The notes under the pieces are model-generated. The model was not told where the DNA came from. It made no database searches and saw only the letters and a program-made list of their open reading frames with translations. Source: Bradyrhizobium huanghuaihaiense (lineage in GTDB: Bacteria > Pseudomonadota > Alphaproteobacteria > Rhizobiales > Xanthobacteraceae). Taken from it: a stretch of 64,000 bases of DNA. Shown one piece after another: positions 10,013-19,077 of this stretch (within the stretch, counting starts at the first letter, position 1; each line of letters opens with the position of its first letter). The DNA lies in NCBI RefSeq assembly GCF_007830635.1, contig NZ_VLLA01000030.1:1-64000 (forward strand). Reading direction: 5' to 3'. The translations under genes were made by a program, and so were the position numbers.

Positions 10013-10675
10013 TTACCAAGTCATGGCGGCGGCAAGACGCGCGAGCAGCGCCGGATCGTCGAAGGCGCTGGCGGACGTGACCGCGCCTGCCCCAACGAGA
10101 TCGGCGTGGCTGAGGCTGGTCCTTATGCCGACGGTCGGAATGCCGGCCGCCGCAGCGGATTGCACGCCGGTGCGGGAGTCTTCGAATGCGATCGAGGTTT
10201 CCGGGCGCGCGCCGACGAAACGCAGCCCTTCCTGATAAGGCAGCGGATGCGGCTTGCCGTGCGGCAGCTCCGCGCCGATCACGAGCGCCTTGAAGCGATG
10301 CGTGATGCCGAGACCGGAGAGCAGCAGCTCGGCGTTGAGACGCGGCGCATTGGTCACGGCAACCATGGGAATGCCGGCACTGTCGGCCCGGTCGAGCAGC
10401 GCCATCAGGCCGGGCAGCGGCGCGATCTGGCCGGCCACGAGCGCGCGGAAGACTTCCTCCTTCTCGTCGAGGATCGCGGCGCGCCGCTCCGGCGCCTCGT
10501 CGGGCAGAAAGCGCTCGCCGATCGCGACATTGGCGAAGCCTTGCAGCTCCCTGGAGAAGCGTGCGTGATCGAAGACATGGCCGTGCGGGCCGAGCACCTG
10601 GTTGAAAGCCTTCAGGTGCAACGGATCGGTGTCGGCGAGCGTGCCGTCGATGTCGAACAGCAACGCCTTGCCCAT
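10013..10675 (-). CDS. HAD-superfamily phosphatase
   Basis: Hydrolase of about 220 aa of the beta-phosphoglucomutase/phosphoglycolate phosphatase-like subfamily. Motif I is FDIDGT with the nucleophile D8 and acid/base D10; motif II is VTNAP, motif III K in GKPHP, and motif IV FEDSRTG. Substrate is not fixed by the sequence; its position upstream of glpR, 107 bp away on the same strand, makes a small phosphate ester such as glycerol 3-phosphate possible. The start at 10675 is the ATG next to the catalytic motif, but ATGs at 10699 and 10717 are in frame and cannot be excluded. Confidence 0.8.
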   Translation of the reverse strand: MGKALLFDIDGTLADTDPLHLKAFNQVLGPHGHVFDHARFSRELQGFANVAIGERFLPDEAPERRAAILDEKEEVFRALVAGQIAPLPGLMALLDRADSAGIPMVAVTNAPRLNAELLLSGLGITHRFKALVIGAELPHGKPHPLPYQEGLRFVGARPETSIAFEDSRTGVQSAAAAGIPTVGIRTSLSHADLVGAGAVTSASAFDDPALLARLAAAMTW

Positions 10676-10853
10676 CGCACCCTGTCTAGCCTCGATCATT
10701 TCCGTACTTTCCCACATGCGCGACGCATCGATGCGCGAGACGTATCAATACGGCCTCGATCACGCAATGACGCATCCACATGACCACGACGTGACACTCG
10801 ACAAAGTCGCGCGCGGCTGCAACACTCCGGCCAAGACCAAAAAGGAGGAAACG

Positions 10854-11306
10854 ATGACGATCAACCGACGCGATCTGGCTCTCTCGACTCTGGCGGTTTC
10901 CGCGCTCGCTCTCACCACATCGGCGCTGGCCGCGTCAGCGGACGAGGACGCCGTGGCGAAGAAGGTCGAGGCCTTCCGCCTCGCCCAGATCGCGGCCGAC
11001 CCGAAGGCGCTCGGCGCACTGTGCTGGGACGATCTGAGCTACAGCCATTCCAGCGGCAAGGTCGAAGACAAGGCGACCTTCATCACCAATGCCACCGACG
11101 GCAAATCGAAGTTCCTGTCGATCGAATACAAGGACCCGACCATCAAGGTCGTCGGCCCCACCGCGATCGTCCGCTTCCACTGGCTGGGAGAACAGGAAAT
11201 GGCGGCCGATGGGAAAAAAGTATCGACCAACCTTCACATCCTGATGAACTGGCAGAAGCAGGGCGACGAGTGGAAGCTCTTGTCGCGCGCCGCGACGAAG
11301 TTGTGA
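10854..11306 (+). CDS. Secreted NTF2-like (DUF4440) protein, copy 1
   Basis: Protein of 150 aa. A twin-Arg-like start (NRRDLALSTLAVSALALTTS) ending near residue 26 marks export. The rest is an NTF2/SnoaL-like cone with the DUF4440 pattern (DLSYSHSSGKVEDKATFI, then WKLLSRAAT at the end). Function unknown; such domains bind small ligands. A strong AGGAGG lies 6 bases upstream of the ATG. The gene directly downstream is a close copy that has lost the signal sequence. Confidence 0.85.
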   Translation: MTINRRDLALSTLAVSALALTTSALAASADEDAVAKKVEAFRLAQIAADPKALGALCWDDLSYSHSSGKVEDKATFITNATDGKSKFLSIEYKDPTIKVVGPTAIVRFHWLGEQEMAADGKKVSTNLHILMNWQKQGDEWKLLSRAATKL

Positions 11307-11317
11307 TGGCGTTCTCA

Positions 11318-11554
11318 CCCTCTCCCCTTGCGGGAGAGGGTGGCTCGCCGCAGAGCGGCGAGCCGGGTGAGGGGTATGCTTCAGCAGGCACGCCTCTCGC
11401 AGCGGAATTCAAAGGATGCAGACTCCTCATCCGGCGCCATAGCCGAAGCTTTGCTTCGGCGTTCTCTTAAGGCACGGCCGCCGAAGGCGGCCTATGCCAC
11501 CTTCTCCCACATCCGCCTTCGCCAGGGCTTCGGCGAACATGAGGGGAGAAGAAA
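11318..11554. repeat. Palindromic intergenic repeat, family A
   Basis: Long imperfect hairpin element: it opens with CCCTCTCCCCTTGCGGGAGA and ends with CTTCTCCC...GGGGAGAAG. It carries nested hairpins including GCCGAAGC-TTTG-GCTTCGGC-like and GGCCGCC/GGCGGCC arms. It occupies most of the 405-bp gap between the two NTF2-like genes. A related copy follows the second gene, so the gene and the element may have been duplicated together. Confidence 0.75.
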
Positions 11555-11711
11555 GTGCAGCGGCATCAAGGCGGCAAAAAATTCCGACCACGCTTCGCGT
11601 GTCAGAAATCGCGCTGCCTGGCACAATGCAGCGTTTTGCGACCTGACGCTCGACAAAATGACAAAATCAAGTGCGGCTGCAACAGTGGGCGCAAGATCAA
11701 GGACGGAGGAT

Positions 11712-12107
11712 ATGATGACACTGAATCGCGATCATGCTGCCACGACGGACTACGAGGCGGTGGCAAAGAACGTCGAGGCATTTCGCCTCGCCCAGATCGC
11801 GGCCGATCCGAAGGCGCTCGGCGCGCTGTGCGCGGACGATTTGAGCTACAGCCATTCCAGCGGCTTCCTCGAGGACAAGGCGGCTTTCATCGCCAACGCC
11901 ACCGACGGCAAGACCGAATTCCTGTCGATTACGTACAAGGATCCAACCATCAAGATCGTCGGTCCCGCCGCGATCGTACGCTTCCACTGGCTGGCCGAGA
12001 TGATGACCGGCGGACAGAAAGTGGCAAACAGCCTTCACATCCTGATGAACTGGCTGAAGCAGGGCGACGATTGGAAGCTGTTGTCCCGCTCCGCGACGAA
12101 GTTGTGA
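11712..12107 (+). CDS. NTF2-like (DUF4440) protein, copy 2 without signal peptide
   Basis: Protein of 131 aa, nearly identical in pattern to the preceding gene from KNVEAFRLAQIAADPKALGA to the C-terminal WKLLSRSATKL. The N-terminus is short (MMTLNRDHAATTDYEAV) and lacks the hydrophobic export segment of copy 1, so this copy should stay in the cytoplasm. GGAGG lies just before the start. Upstream DNA of both copies shares GCGGCTGCAACA, so the duplication reaches past the start codon. Function unknown. Confidence 0.82.
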   Translation: MMTLNRDHAATTDYEAVAKNVEAFRLAQIAADPKALGALCADDLSYSHSSGFLEDKAAFIANATDGKTEFLSITYKDPTIKIVGPAAIVRFHWLAEMMTGGQKVANSLHILMNWLKQGDDWKLLSRSATKL

Positions 12108-12114
12108 TGAAGTT

Positions 12115-12269
12115 CCTCCCCTCTCCCCCTGTGGGAGAGGGTGGCTCGCCGCAACGCGGCGAGACGGGTGAGGGGTCTCTCTCCGCGATTGACCTCTCAC
12201 AGTTGAATTTGCGGAAGCAGACCCCTCATCCGGCGCTTCGCGCCACCTTCTCCCACAAGGGGAGAAGGA
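12115..12269. repeat. Palindromic intergenic repeat, family A
   Basis: Second copy of the family A element: CCCTCTCCCCCTGTGGGAGA at the left, CTTCTCCCACAAGGGGAGAAG at the right, and GGCTCGCCGC/GCGGCGAG inside. It fills the 3' flank of the second NTF2-like gene and may act as its transcript end. Confidence 0.75.
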
Positions 12270-12326
12270 AGAGGCTGCAAAAAATTCCGACACGCTTCGC
12301 GCGTCGAAATCACCGGCGGCAGGCGC

Positions 12327-12518
12327 TTACGCCGCCTCCTTCACATCGCCGTTCACCAGCTTGCGGGCAGCGCGCTCGGCTTCGCGGGCGTTGCGGAAGA
12401 GCTGGCCTTCGAGACGGTTGAATCGGTGGGATGAGGCGAAGAAGCAGTAACCTCCAGAAGAACGAACGACGATACCTGCGGTCTGCGAATCGACTTCGAT
12501 GATGTAGCTGTCCGGCAT
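12327..12518 (-). CDS. Small hypothetical protein
   Basis: Reading frame of 63 aa starting MPDSYIIEVDSQTAGIV. The composition is that of a small folded cytoplasmic protein; a basic, Ala/Arg-rich helix (NAREAERAARKL) lies in the second half. No signal peptide or known motif. GAGGAAA occurs about 12 bases before the ATG, which is rather far. I do not recognise a function; the resemblance to short conserved proteins of Bradyrhizobium is from memory only. Confidence 0.6.
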   Translation of the reverse strand: MPDSYIIEVDSQTAGIVVRSSGGYCFFASSHRFNRLEGQLFRNAREAERAARKLVNGDVKEAA

Positions 12519-12738
12519 GGTCCGTGGTTTCCTCAGTGCGGGCAAATAACGGCATCTCGGCCCAAAAGTTCCTGGGCATTTGAGGCCGTTTTCACCTCGA
12601 ATCGACAGGCAATTGAGTGCGCCGGGACCTCATCCGTTTTATGACTGGTTCTTGGCGAAGCCGCGACGCGATGACTCACGCGCGCCGCGTTTCGTTTGCT
12701 GCAAGTTTTCGTGAGACGAGACAGAGCGCCGCGCGCGA

Positions 12739-13149
12739 TTACGTCGCGATGACGGTGTCGCTCGAACGAACCGCCTGTGGGCGACCGTGCTCGTCGATCG
12801 AGACGTAGGTGAAGTTACCGTCGGTGACGAGGAACGGATGCTGCTCGCCGCGGCGCAGCGCCCACGCTTCCAGATGCACGGTGATGGACGTGCGCCCCAC
12901 ACGCACGAGGTTGGCGTAGACGGAGACGAGATCGCCGACATAGACCGCTTTTCGAAAATTCATCGCCTCGATCGCAACCGTGACCGTGCGCGACTTCGCG
13001 ACTTTCGATGCAAACACGCCGCCGCCGACGTCCATCTGGCTGAGCAGCCAGCCGCCGAAGATATCGCCGTTCGCGTTGGTATCGGCCGGCATCGCCAGCG
13101 TACGGATGCAGAGATCGCCGCTCGGTCCGGTATTGGATTTCTCGCTCAT
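12739..13149 (-). CDS. Acyl-CoA thioesterase, YciA-type hotdog fold
   Basis: Enzyme of 136 aa that hydrolyses acyl-CoA to free acid and CoA. The hotdog-fold signature is clear: MPADTNANGDIFGGWLLSQM (about residues 20-39), in which N27 and D29 are the residues expected at the active site, then VEAxxF-type IEAMNFRKAVYVGD. It lies 21 bp after the FadB-type gene on the same strand and is probably the last gene of that beta-oxidation operon, where it could release CoA from blocked intermediates. Confidence 0.9.
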   Translation of the reverse strand: MSEKSNTGPSGDLCIRTLAMPADTNANGDIFGGWLLSQMDVGGGVFASKVAKSRTVTVAIEAMNFRKAVYVGDLVSVYANLVRVGRTSITVHLEAWALRRGEQHPFLVTDGNFTYVSIDEHGRPQAVRSSDTVIAT

Positions 13150-13170
13150 GCCTCTCTCACTTGGAATTGC

Positions 13171-15267
13171 TCACTTGAAATTGTCCCAGCCCGGATCGGG
13201 CGCGAAGCGCTCGCCGAATCGCTCCGCCAGCGCGCGCAGGGTGGATACAATGTTTTCCACGCCGCGCGTGCGCGCATAGTTGAGCGGACCTCCGCGGAAT
13301 GGTGCATAACCCGTGCCGAAGATCATGGCGCCGTCGACCGCATCGGCATCGTCGACGATGCCCTCGCGCAGCGCCGCGACGCAGACATTGGACATCGGCA
13401 GGACCAGGCGGTCGATCATCTGGTCGGTGACGCGCGGGCCGGTCTCCGGCAACGGCGCCTTCTCCGCCTTGCCGTCCTTCCAGGTGTAGAAGCCCTTGCC
13501 GGTCTTGCGGCCGAGCTCGCCCTTGGCCACCTTCTCGCGCAGCCAGGCCGGCGTCGGCGGCAAGAGATCACCGAACTTGGTGCGCAGCATGTCGCCGACG
13601 TCGAGGCAGATGTCGAGGCCGACCTGGTCGGCAAGCTCGATCGGCCCCATCGGCATGCCGAACTGCTCGGCCGCGGCATCGATCAGCCGCTGGTCGGTCT
13701 TCTCGTCCAGCATCACCATGGCTTCGAGCATGTAAGGCGTCAGCGCGCGGTTGACGAGGAAGCCGGGCGAACTCTTCACGGCGAGCGGCAGGCGGTCGAT
13801 CGCGCCGACGAAGGCGAGCGCTTCCTTGAGCACCCGTGCGTCGTTGCCGTCATGACTGACGACCTCGACCAGTTGCAGCCGCGAGACCGGGTTGAAGAAA
13901 TGCAGGCCGACCAGCCGCTCCGGCCGCGCCAGCGTGGTGCGCAGATCCTGAAGCGGAATGCTCGATGTATTGGTCGCAAGGATCGCGCCCGGCTTCATCC
14001 GCGGCTCGAGGCCGGCATAGACCTTCTGTTTCAGCTCGAGCTTTTCCGGCACCGCCTCGATGATGAGATCGGCGTTGCGGACGCCCTCGCCGTCCATGTC
14101 AGGGATCAGGCGATCGAGCGCGTCGCGCACGTCGGTGGGCTTGCGGATGATCTTGCCGTAGAGCTCGGCCGCGCGCTTGACCGCGCCTGCGATCGGCTCC
14201 GCCTTCATGTCGGCGAGCGAGACGCGCAGCCCCTGCCCCGCACACCACCCCGCGATGTCGCCGCCCATCGCGCCGGCGCCGATGACGTGGACATGCTTCA
14301 ACGTGTTGCCGGAGCCTGCCGCTTTCTTCATCTGCTCGCGCAGGAAGAACACGCGGATCAGGTTCTGCGCGGTCGGCGTCACCATCAGCTTGGCGAATGA
14401 CGCCTGCTCGGCCTTCAGCATCGCGGCCTTGCTGCCGCCATGAGCCTCCCAGAGATCGATCAGCGCGTAAGGCGCGGGATAATGCTCGCGGGGGGCGGCT
14501 TTCGCCGCCTCCGAGCGCATGCGCTTGGCCAGCAGCCCGCGCACCGGTCCGAGATTGGCCGCGCGCGCCAGCAGGCCGGGCTTCGCCCGCTTCAGCCGGC
14601 CGAACAGCACGTCCTTCACGGCGCCGCGGACATGGCGCTCCTGCGTCACGGTGTCGACGAGGCCGAGCGATTTGGCGCGGCGCGCATCGATGGTGCGGCC
14701 GGTCAGCATCAAGGCCATCGACTGGGTCGGATTGACCAGCGCGGTGAAGCGCGCGGTGCCACCGAGACCGGGATGCAGGCCCAGCATCACCTCCGGGAAG
14801 CCGAAGCGCGCACCGTCGATGGCGATGCGCGCCTGGCAGGCGAGCGCGACCTCGAGCCCGCCGCCGAGACAGAAGCCATGGATCACCGCGACCGTCGGCA
14901 GCTTTAGCACTTCCAGATGATCGACCACCGCATGCGCCGCGCGGATGCGCGTCTCCACCATCTCGGGATCGGCCGCGCCGCGGAATTCGTTGACGTCGGC
15001 GCCCGCGATGAAGCCGGACGGCTTTGCGGAGCGGATGACGAGGCCGGCCGGACGCTCGGTCTCGATCGCCGCGAGCGCGGCGTCGAACTCTTCCATCACG
15101 TCAGAGGACAGCGTGTTGGCACTGGCGCCGTCACGGTCGAACAACAGCCAGGCGACGCCGTCGGCATCGCGCGTCAGCTTGAAGTGCCTGTAGGGACCAT
15201 CCGTCGCGGGTTGCGGCCCTAGCGTCAGCACGCGATCGCCGAGCGCGGTCATGATCTTGGAATCCAT
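13171..15267 (-). CDS. FadB/FadJ-type multifunctional enoyl-CoA hydratase/3-hydroxyacyl-CoA dehydrogenase
   Basis: Cytoplasmic enzyme of 698 aa. The N-terminal crotonase domain (about 15-210) carries FIAGADVNEF and the CLGGGLEVALACQARI stretch; the Rossmann domain (about 310-490) starts at HVIGAGAMGGDIAGW and binds NAD; the C-terminal 3-hydroxyacyl-CoA dehydrogenase domains follow (GFLVNRALTPYMLEA). It performs the second and third steps of beta-oxidation. The start at 15267 leaves a 2-bp gap to the thiolase stop, and the upstream frame extension to 15318 lies inside the thiolase gene. Whether FadB or FadJ is the better name cannot be settled here. Confidence 0.92.
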   Translation of the reverse strand: MDSKIMTALGDRVLTLGPQPATDGPYRHFKLTRDADGVAWLLFDRDGASANTLSSDVMEEFDAALAAIETERPAGLVIRSAKPSGFIAGADVNEFRGAADPEMVETRIRAAHAVVDHLEVLKLPTVAVIHGFCLGGGLEVALACQARIAIDGARFGFPEVMLGLHPGLGGTARFTALVNPTQSMALMLTGRTIDARRAKSLGLVDTVTQERHVRGAVKDVLFGRLKRAKPGLLARAANLGPVRGLLAKRMRSEAAKAAPREHYPAPYALIDLWEAHGGSKAAMLKAEQASFAKLMVTPTAQNLIRVFFLREQMKKAAGSGNTLKHVHVIGAGAMGGDIAGWCAGQGLRVSLADMKAEPIAGAVKRAAELYGKIIRKPTDVRDALDRLIPDMDGEGVRNADLIIEAVPEKLELKQKVYAGLEPRMKPGAILATNTSSIPLQDLRTTLARPERLVGLHFFNPVSRLQLVEVVSHDGNDARVLKEALAFVGAIDRLPLAVKSSPGFLVNRALTPYMLEAMVMLDEKTDQRLIDAAAEQFGMPMGPIELADQVGLDICLDVGDMLRTKFGDLLPPTPAWLREKVAKGELGRKTGKGFYTWKDGKAEKAPLPETGPRVTDQMIDRLVLPMSNVCVAALREGIVDDADAVDGAMIFGTGYAPFRGGPLNYARTRGVENIVSTLRALAERFGERFAPDPGWDNFK

Positions 15268-15269
15268 GG

Positions 15270-16553
15270 TCACACCGCCTCGATCAGCATGGCGCCGCCG
15301 AGCCCGCCGCCGATGCATTCGGTGGCAACCCCGCGCCGCGTGCCGAGCCGCTTCATCGCGTTGACGAGATGCAGCACGATGCGGTTGCCGGAGGTGCCGA
15401 CGGGATGGCCGAGCGAGATCGCGCCGCCATCGACATTGAGCCTGTCACGGTCGATCTCACCGGCGGCGCCGTCGAGCCCAAGAATCTCGCGGCAGAACTT
15501 TTCGTCGTTCCAGGCTGCGAGGCAGCCGAGCACCTGGGTCGCAAAGGCCTCGTTCAGCTCCCAGGTCTCGACCTCCTTGATGGTGAGGTCATTGCGCTGG
15601 AGCAGCGGCGTCGCCGACATCACGGGACCAAGCCCCATGATGCTTGGATCTAGCGCGGCCCAATGGCTGTCGACGATGACAGCCTTCGGCTCCAGCTTGT
15701 GCTTGGCTACAGCCGCATCGGAAGCAAGGATTACCCAGGAGGCGCCGTCGGTGATCTGCGAGGAATTGCCGGCGGTGACCTGGCCCCAGGGGCGCTCGAA
15801 CACCGGCCTCAGTTTCGCGAGAGACTCGGGCGTCGAGTCCGGCCGCACGCCGTCGTCATGGTCGAAGAATTTTCCGTCGCGGGAGAACGCGGTCTCGACC
15901 TCGTCCTTCAGAAAGCCCTCGGCCTGCGCATGCGCAAGCCGGCGGTGGCTCTCGGCAGCGTAGGCATCGGACTGGGCGCGGGTGATGCCGAAGAGATGGC
16001 CGACGACCTCGGCGGTCTGGCCCATGTTCAGGTCGGTGACGGGATCGGTCAGCCCGCGCTCGAGGCCGATGATCGGCTTGAGATAGCGCGGGCGCAGCTT
16101 GAACGCAGCGGCGAGCTTTGCGGCCACGCCCTTGGCGGTGGCGAGACCTGCAAACCAGCGCACGCCGGAATTCGGCCAGACCAGCGGCGCGTGGCTCAGC
16201 GCCTCGGTGCCGCCCGCCAAAATCATGTCGGCATGGCCTTCGCGGATGTAGCGATAGGCGGTGTCGATCGACTGCATGCCGGAGCCGCAATTGATCTGCA
16301 CGGTGAAGGCGACCATGTCCTCGCCCATGCCGAGCCGGAGCGCGGCGACGCGGGCCGGGTTCATCTCATCCGCGATCACGTTGACGCAGCCGAGAATGAC
16401 CTGGTCGAAATCATCAGGTGAAAACGGCTGGCGCGCCAGCAGCGGCCGACCGCATTGCACGGCAAGATCGACCGGCGTGAACGGACCCGGCCCCGAACGG
16501 GCCTTCAAGAACGGCGTCCGGCTGCCGTCGACGATGAAAACCGGTCGTGCCAT
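15270..16553 (-). CDS. Acetyl-CoA C-acyltransferase (thiolase)
   Basis: Thiolase of 427 aa that cleaves 3-ketoacyl-CoA, the last step of beta-oxidation. The nucleophilic cysteine is C89 in VQINCGSGMQS. The other active-site elements are present: LNEAFATQ, GHPVGTSG with the histidine, and CIGGGLGGA with the second cysteine near the C-terminus. The length and the region between them fit the FadI subgroup. Its ATG overlaps the fadE stop by one base and it is followed at once by the FadB-type gene, so the substrates pass between products of one transcript. Confidence 0.92.
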   Translation of the reverse strand: MARPVFIVDGSRTPFLKARSGPGPFTPVDLAVQCGRPLLARQPFSPDDFDQVILGCVNVIADEMNPARVAALRLGMGEDMVAFTVQINCGSGMQSIDTAYRYIREGHADMILAGGTEALSHAPLVWPNSGVRWFAGLATAKGVAAKLAAAFKLRPRYLKPIIGLERGLTDPVTDLNMGQTAEVVGHLFGITRAQSDAYAAESHRRLAHAQAEGFLKDEVETAFSRDGKFFDHDDGVRPDSTPESLAKLRPVFERPWGQVTAGNSSQITDGASWVILASDAAVAKHKLEPKAVIVDSHWAALDPSIMGLGPVMSATPLLQRNDLTIKEVETWELNEAFATQVLGCLAAWNDEKFCREILGLDGAAGEIDRDRLNVDGGAISLGHPVGTSGNRIVLHLVNAMKRLGTRRGVATECIGGGLGGAMLIEAV

Positions 16554-18820
16554 CAGCTTGCCGCCCTCTGCTCACCGAGTTCCTGGAAGAACTGATGCAC
16601 GTCGGCGGCTTTCCTGTAAATCGGCGACAGCGCCTCCGGCGCAAAATCGTCGACCTCGATGACTTTTGTGACGGCTTCGTGAGCAGCCGCCAGTTGTTCA
16701 CCCTCGGCCTGCGTGATCACGCCCTTGGTCACCGCCTCCTTCCAGTCGCGGACGTGCGCGGCGCGCATGCGCTTGGCGATGGCGTCGGCCTCTGCAACCA
16801 GCTTGAACGCGCGCTCCAGCCGGGCGAAAGCGCCGTCGTCGTCAACATGCGCGAGATCCGGCGTGAGGCGCTCGCGCGCGGCCGACGGCTCCAGCACGAG
16901 GCTGGCGCATCGATGCACGACGCGGTCGGACGGGCCGAGCACGCGCGCGCCGAAGGGCTGGACCACGAGCTTGAGGAAGCCGGCGACGAAGCGATTGGGC
17001 AGGTTGGCGAGGATTTCGGCAAGCCGGTTCTCGATTGTCTTGAAGCCGGTCGCCATGCACCATTCCAGCGCGGCAAAATCCTCCTTCTGCCGTCCCTCGT
17101 CCTGCCAGCGCTTCAGGACGGCCGAGAGCAGATACAGCTCGGAGAGAATGTCGCCGAAGCGTGCCGACAGCATCTCCTTGCGCTTGAGCGCGCCGCCGAG
17201 CGTCAGCAGCGCCATGTCGGCACAGAGCGCGAAGGCCGCCGAATAGCGCGAGAGCTGGCGGTAGAACGGCGTGGCATCGCCGGCATCGGGCGCCATTGCG
17301 AAGGCGCCAAAAGTCCAGCTCCGGCCGAAGGCGCGGAACAGCGTCTGAAAACTATGGCCGACGTGTTTCCAGAACGCCGTGTCGAACGCGGTGAGCCCTC
17401 GCTCGCGGTCGGTGTCCGCAAGCGCATTCATCTCCTTGAGAAGATAGGGATGGGCGCGGATGGCGCCCTGCCCGAATACGATGAGATTGCGGGTCAGGAT
17501 GTTGGCGCCCTCGACCGTGATGCCGACGGGCACGGCGCGATGCAGATTGCCGAGATAGTTCTGCGGACCGTCGATCACGGCCTTGCCGCCGTGAATGTCC
17601 ATGGCGTCGTCGACCGCGGTGCGCATCCGCTCGGTCGCGTGCAGCTTCATGATGCCGGAGATGACGGCCGGATGAACGCCGGCATTCAGCGCCGCGCAGG
17701 TCAGCCGCCGCGCCGCGTCGAGCTGATAGGCGGTGGCGACGATGCGCGCGAGCGGCTCCTCGACGCCCTCGAACTTGGAGATCGAGATGCCGAACTGCTC
17801 GCGGATGCGCGCATAGGCGCCGGTGGTGCGCGCGGCATAGGCGGCGCCGGCCGCCGACAGCGACGGCAGCGAGATGCCGCGGCCGGCTGCGAGCGCGGTC
17901 ATCAGCATCTTCCAACCCTGCCCGAGACGCTCCTGGCCGCCGATGACGTAATCGAGCGGAATGAAGACGTCGCGGCCCCGGTTCGGTCCGTTCTGGAACA
18001 CCTGCATCGAGGGCAGATGGCGCTGGCCGATCTCGACGCCGGGCAGATTGGTCGGGATCAGCGCCACGGTGATGCCGAGCTCTTCCTGGTCGCCGACAAG
18101 ATGATCGGGATCATAGGCCTTGAAGGCGAGACCGAGCAGCGTCGCGACGGGTCCGAGCGTGATGTAGCGCTTGTGCCAGTTGAGCCGGAGGCCTGTGACC
18201 TCGCGGCCTTCGAAATTGCCTTTGCAGATGATGCCGGTATCGACCATCGAGGCGGCATCCGATCCGGCCTCCGGACTGGTGAGGCCGAAGCAGGGAATGT
18301 CACGGCCGTCGGCAAGGCGCGGCAGCCAGCGCTCCTGCTGCTCTTTCGTGCCGAAGCGCATCAAGAGCTCGCCGGGGCCGAGCGAGTTCGGCACCATCAC
18401 CGTGACGGCCGCGGCGATCGAGCGCGTCGAGATCTTGCGCACCACTTCCGAATGCGCATAGGGCGAGAAACCGAGGCCACCAAACTCCTTCGGAATGATC
18501 ATGCCGAAGAACTTCTCGCGCTTGACGAAGTGCCAGACGTCCTGCGGCAGGTCGCGCAATTCCCAGAAGATCTTCCACTCGTCGAGCATGGCGCAGAGCT
18601 CGTCGACGGGGCCGCTCAGGAAGGCCTGCTCCTCGTCGGTCAATTTGGCCGGCGCGATTTTCAGCAGTTTCGACCAGTCGGGATCGCCGGTGAAGAGATC
18701 GGCATCCCACCAGACATCGCCCGCCTCCAGCGCCTCGCGCTCGGTGTCGGACATCGCCGGCAGCACGCCGCGCGCCCAGGAGAAGATCGGCTTGGTGACA
18801 GTGTCGCGGCGGAAGCTCAT
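16553..18820 (-). CDS. fadE: Acyl-CoA dehydrogenase FadE
   Basis: Large acyl-CoA dehydrogenase of 755 aa, the first beta-oxidation step with FAD. The core includes CFGLTSPEAGSDAASM (FAD and substrate contacts) and the region around GGKAVIDGPQNYLGN. The C-terminal 280 residues form the extra FadE domain (DUF1974), absent from short acyl-CoA dehydrogenases. The start at 18820 follows GAGG; an ATG at 18832 is in frame but less well placed. First gene of the operon fadE-thiolase-FadB-thioesterase. No FadR-type site was recognised upstream. Confidence 0.92.
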   Translation of the reverse strand: MSFRRDTVTKPIFSWARGVLPAMSDTEREALEAGDVWWDADLFTGDPDWSKLLKIAPAKLTDEEQAFLSGPVDELCAMLDEWKIFWELRDLPQDVWHFVKREKFFGMIIPKEFGGLGFSPYAHSEVVRKISTRSIAAAVTVMVPNSLGPGELLMRFGTKEQQERWLPRLADGRDIPCFGLTSPEAGSDAASMVDTGIICKGNFEGREVTGLRLNWHKRYITLGPVATLLGLAFKAYDPDHLVGDQEELGITVALIPTNLPGVEIGQRHLPSMQVFQNGPNRGRDVFIPLDYVIGGQERLGQGWKMLMTALAAGRGISLPSLSAAGAAYAARTTGAYARIREQFGISISKFEGVEEPLARIVATAYQLDAARRLTCAALNAGVHPAVISGIMKLHATERMRTAVDDAMDIHGGKAVIDGPQNYLGNLHRAVPVGITVEGANILTRNLIVFGQGAIRAHPYLLKEMNALADTDRERGLTAFDTAFWKHVGHSFQTLFRAFGRSWTFGAFAMAPDAGDATPFYRQLSRYSAAFALCADMALLTLGGALKRKEMLSARFGDILSELYLLSAVLKRWQDEGRQKEDFAALEWCMATGFKTIENRLAEILANLPNRFVAGFLKLVVQPFGARVLGPSDRVVHRCASLVLEPSAARERLTPDLAHVDDDGAFARLERAFKLVAEADAIAKRMRAAHVRDWKEAVTKGVITQAEGEQLAAAHEAVTKVIEVDDFAPEALSPIYRKAADVHQFFQELGEQRAAS

Positions 18821-18980
18821 GGCGGACCTCATGCATCGGCGCGGTGACAGGGCATTTTAGCGGAAACTGGCGGGGGTGCGTGAACACTTCGCGGGCAAAA
18901 ACAAGCGAATTGACGCGGCCGGGCGGCCGCCCAGGCCATAACGGCCGGGCGTGGTGGCAGTTCCGGGAGGATGAGGAGCG

Positions 18981-19064
18981 GTAGCCCGGATGGAGCGAAG
19001 CGCAATCCGGGAAAGTCTATCCGCCGTAAGAATCCCGGATTTCGCTTCGCTCCATCCGGGCTAC
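18981..19064. repeat. Palindromic intergenic repeat, family D
   Basis: Inverted repeat with arms beginning GTAGCCCGGATGGAGCGAAG and ending CTTCGCTCCATCCGGGCTAC. It forms one long hairpin in the 257-bp gap between fadE and the flavin reductase gene. A related copy is at 63347-63415 and a partial one at 25134-25172. Confidence 0.8.
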
Positions 19065-19077
19065 GGGAGCGACCAGA

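Noticed and set aside
11318..12269. Family A repeats as a CRISPR array
   Set aside because: The units are single hairpins of unequal length with no regular short repeats and spacers, and no cas genes are present.
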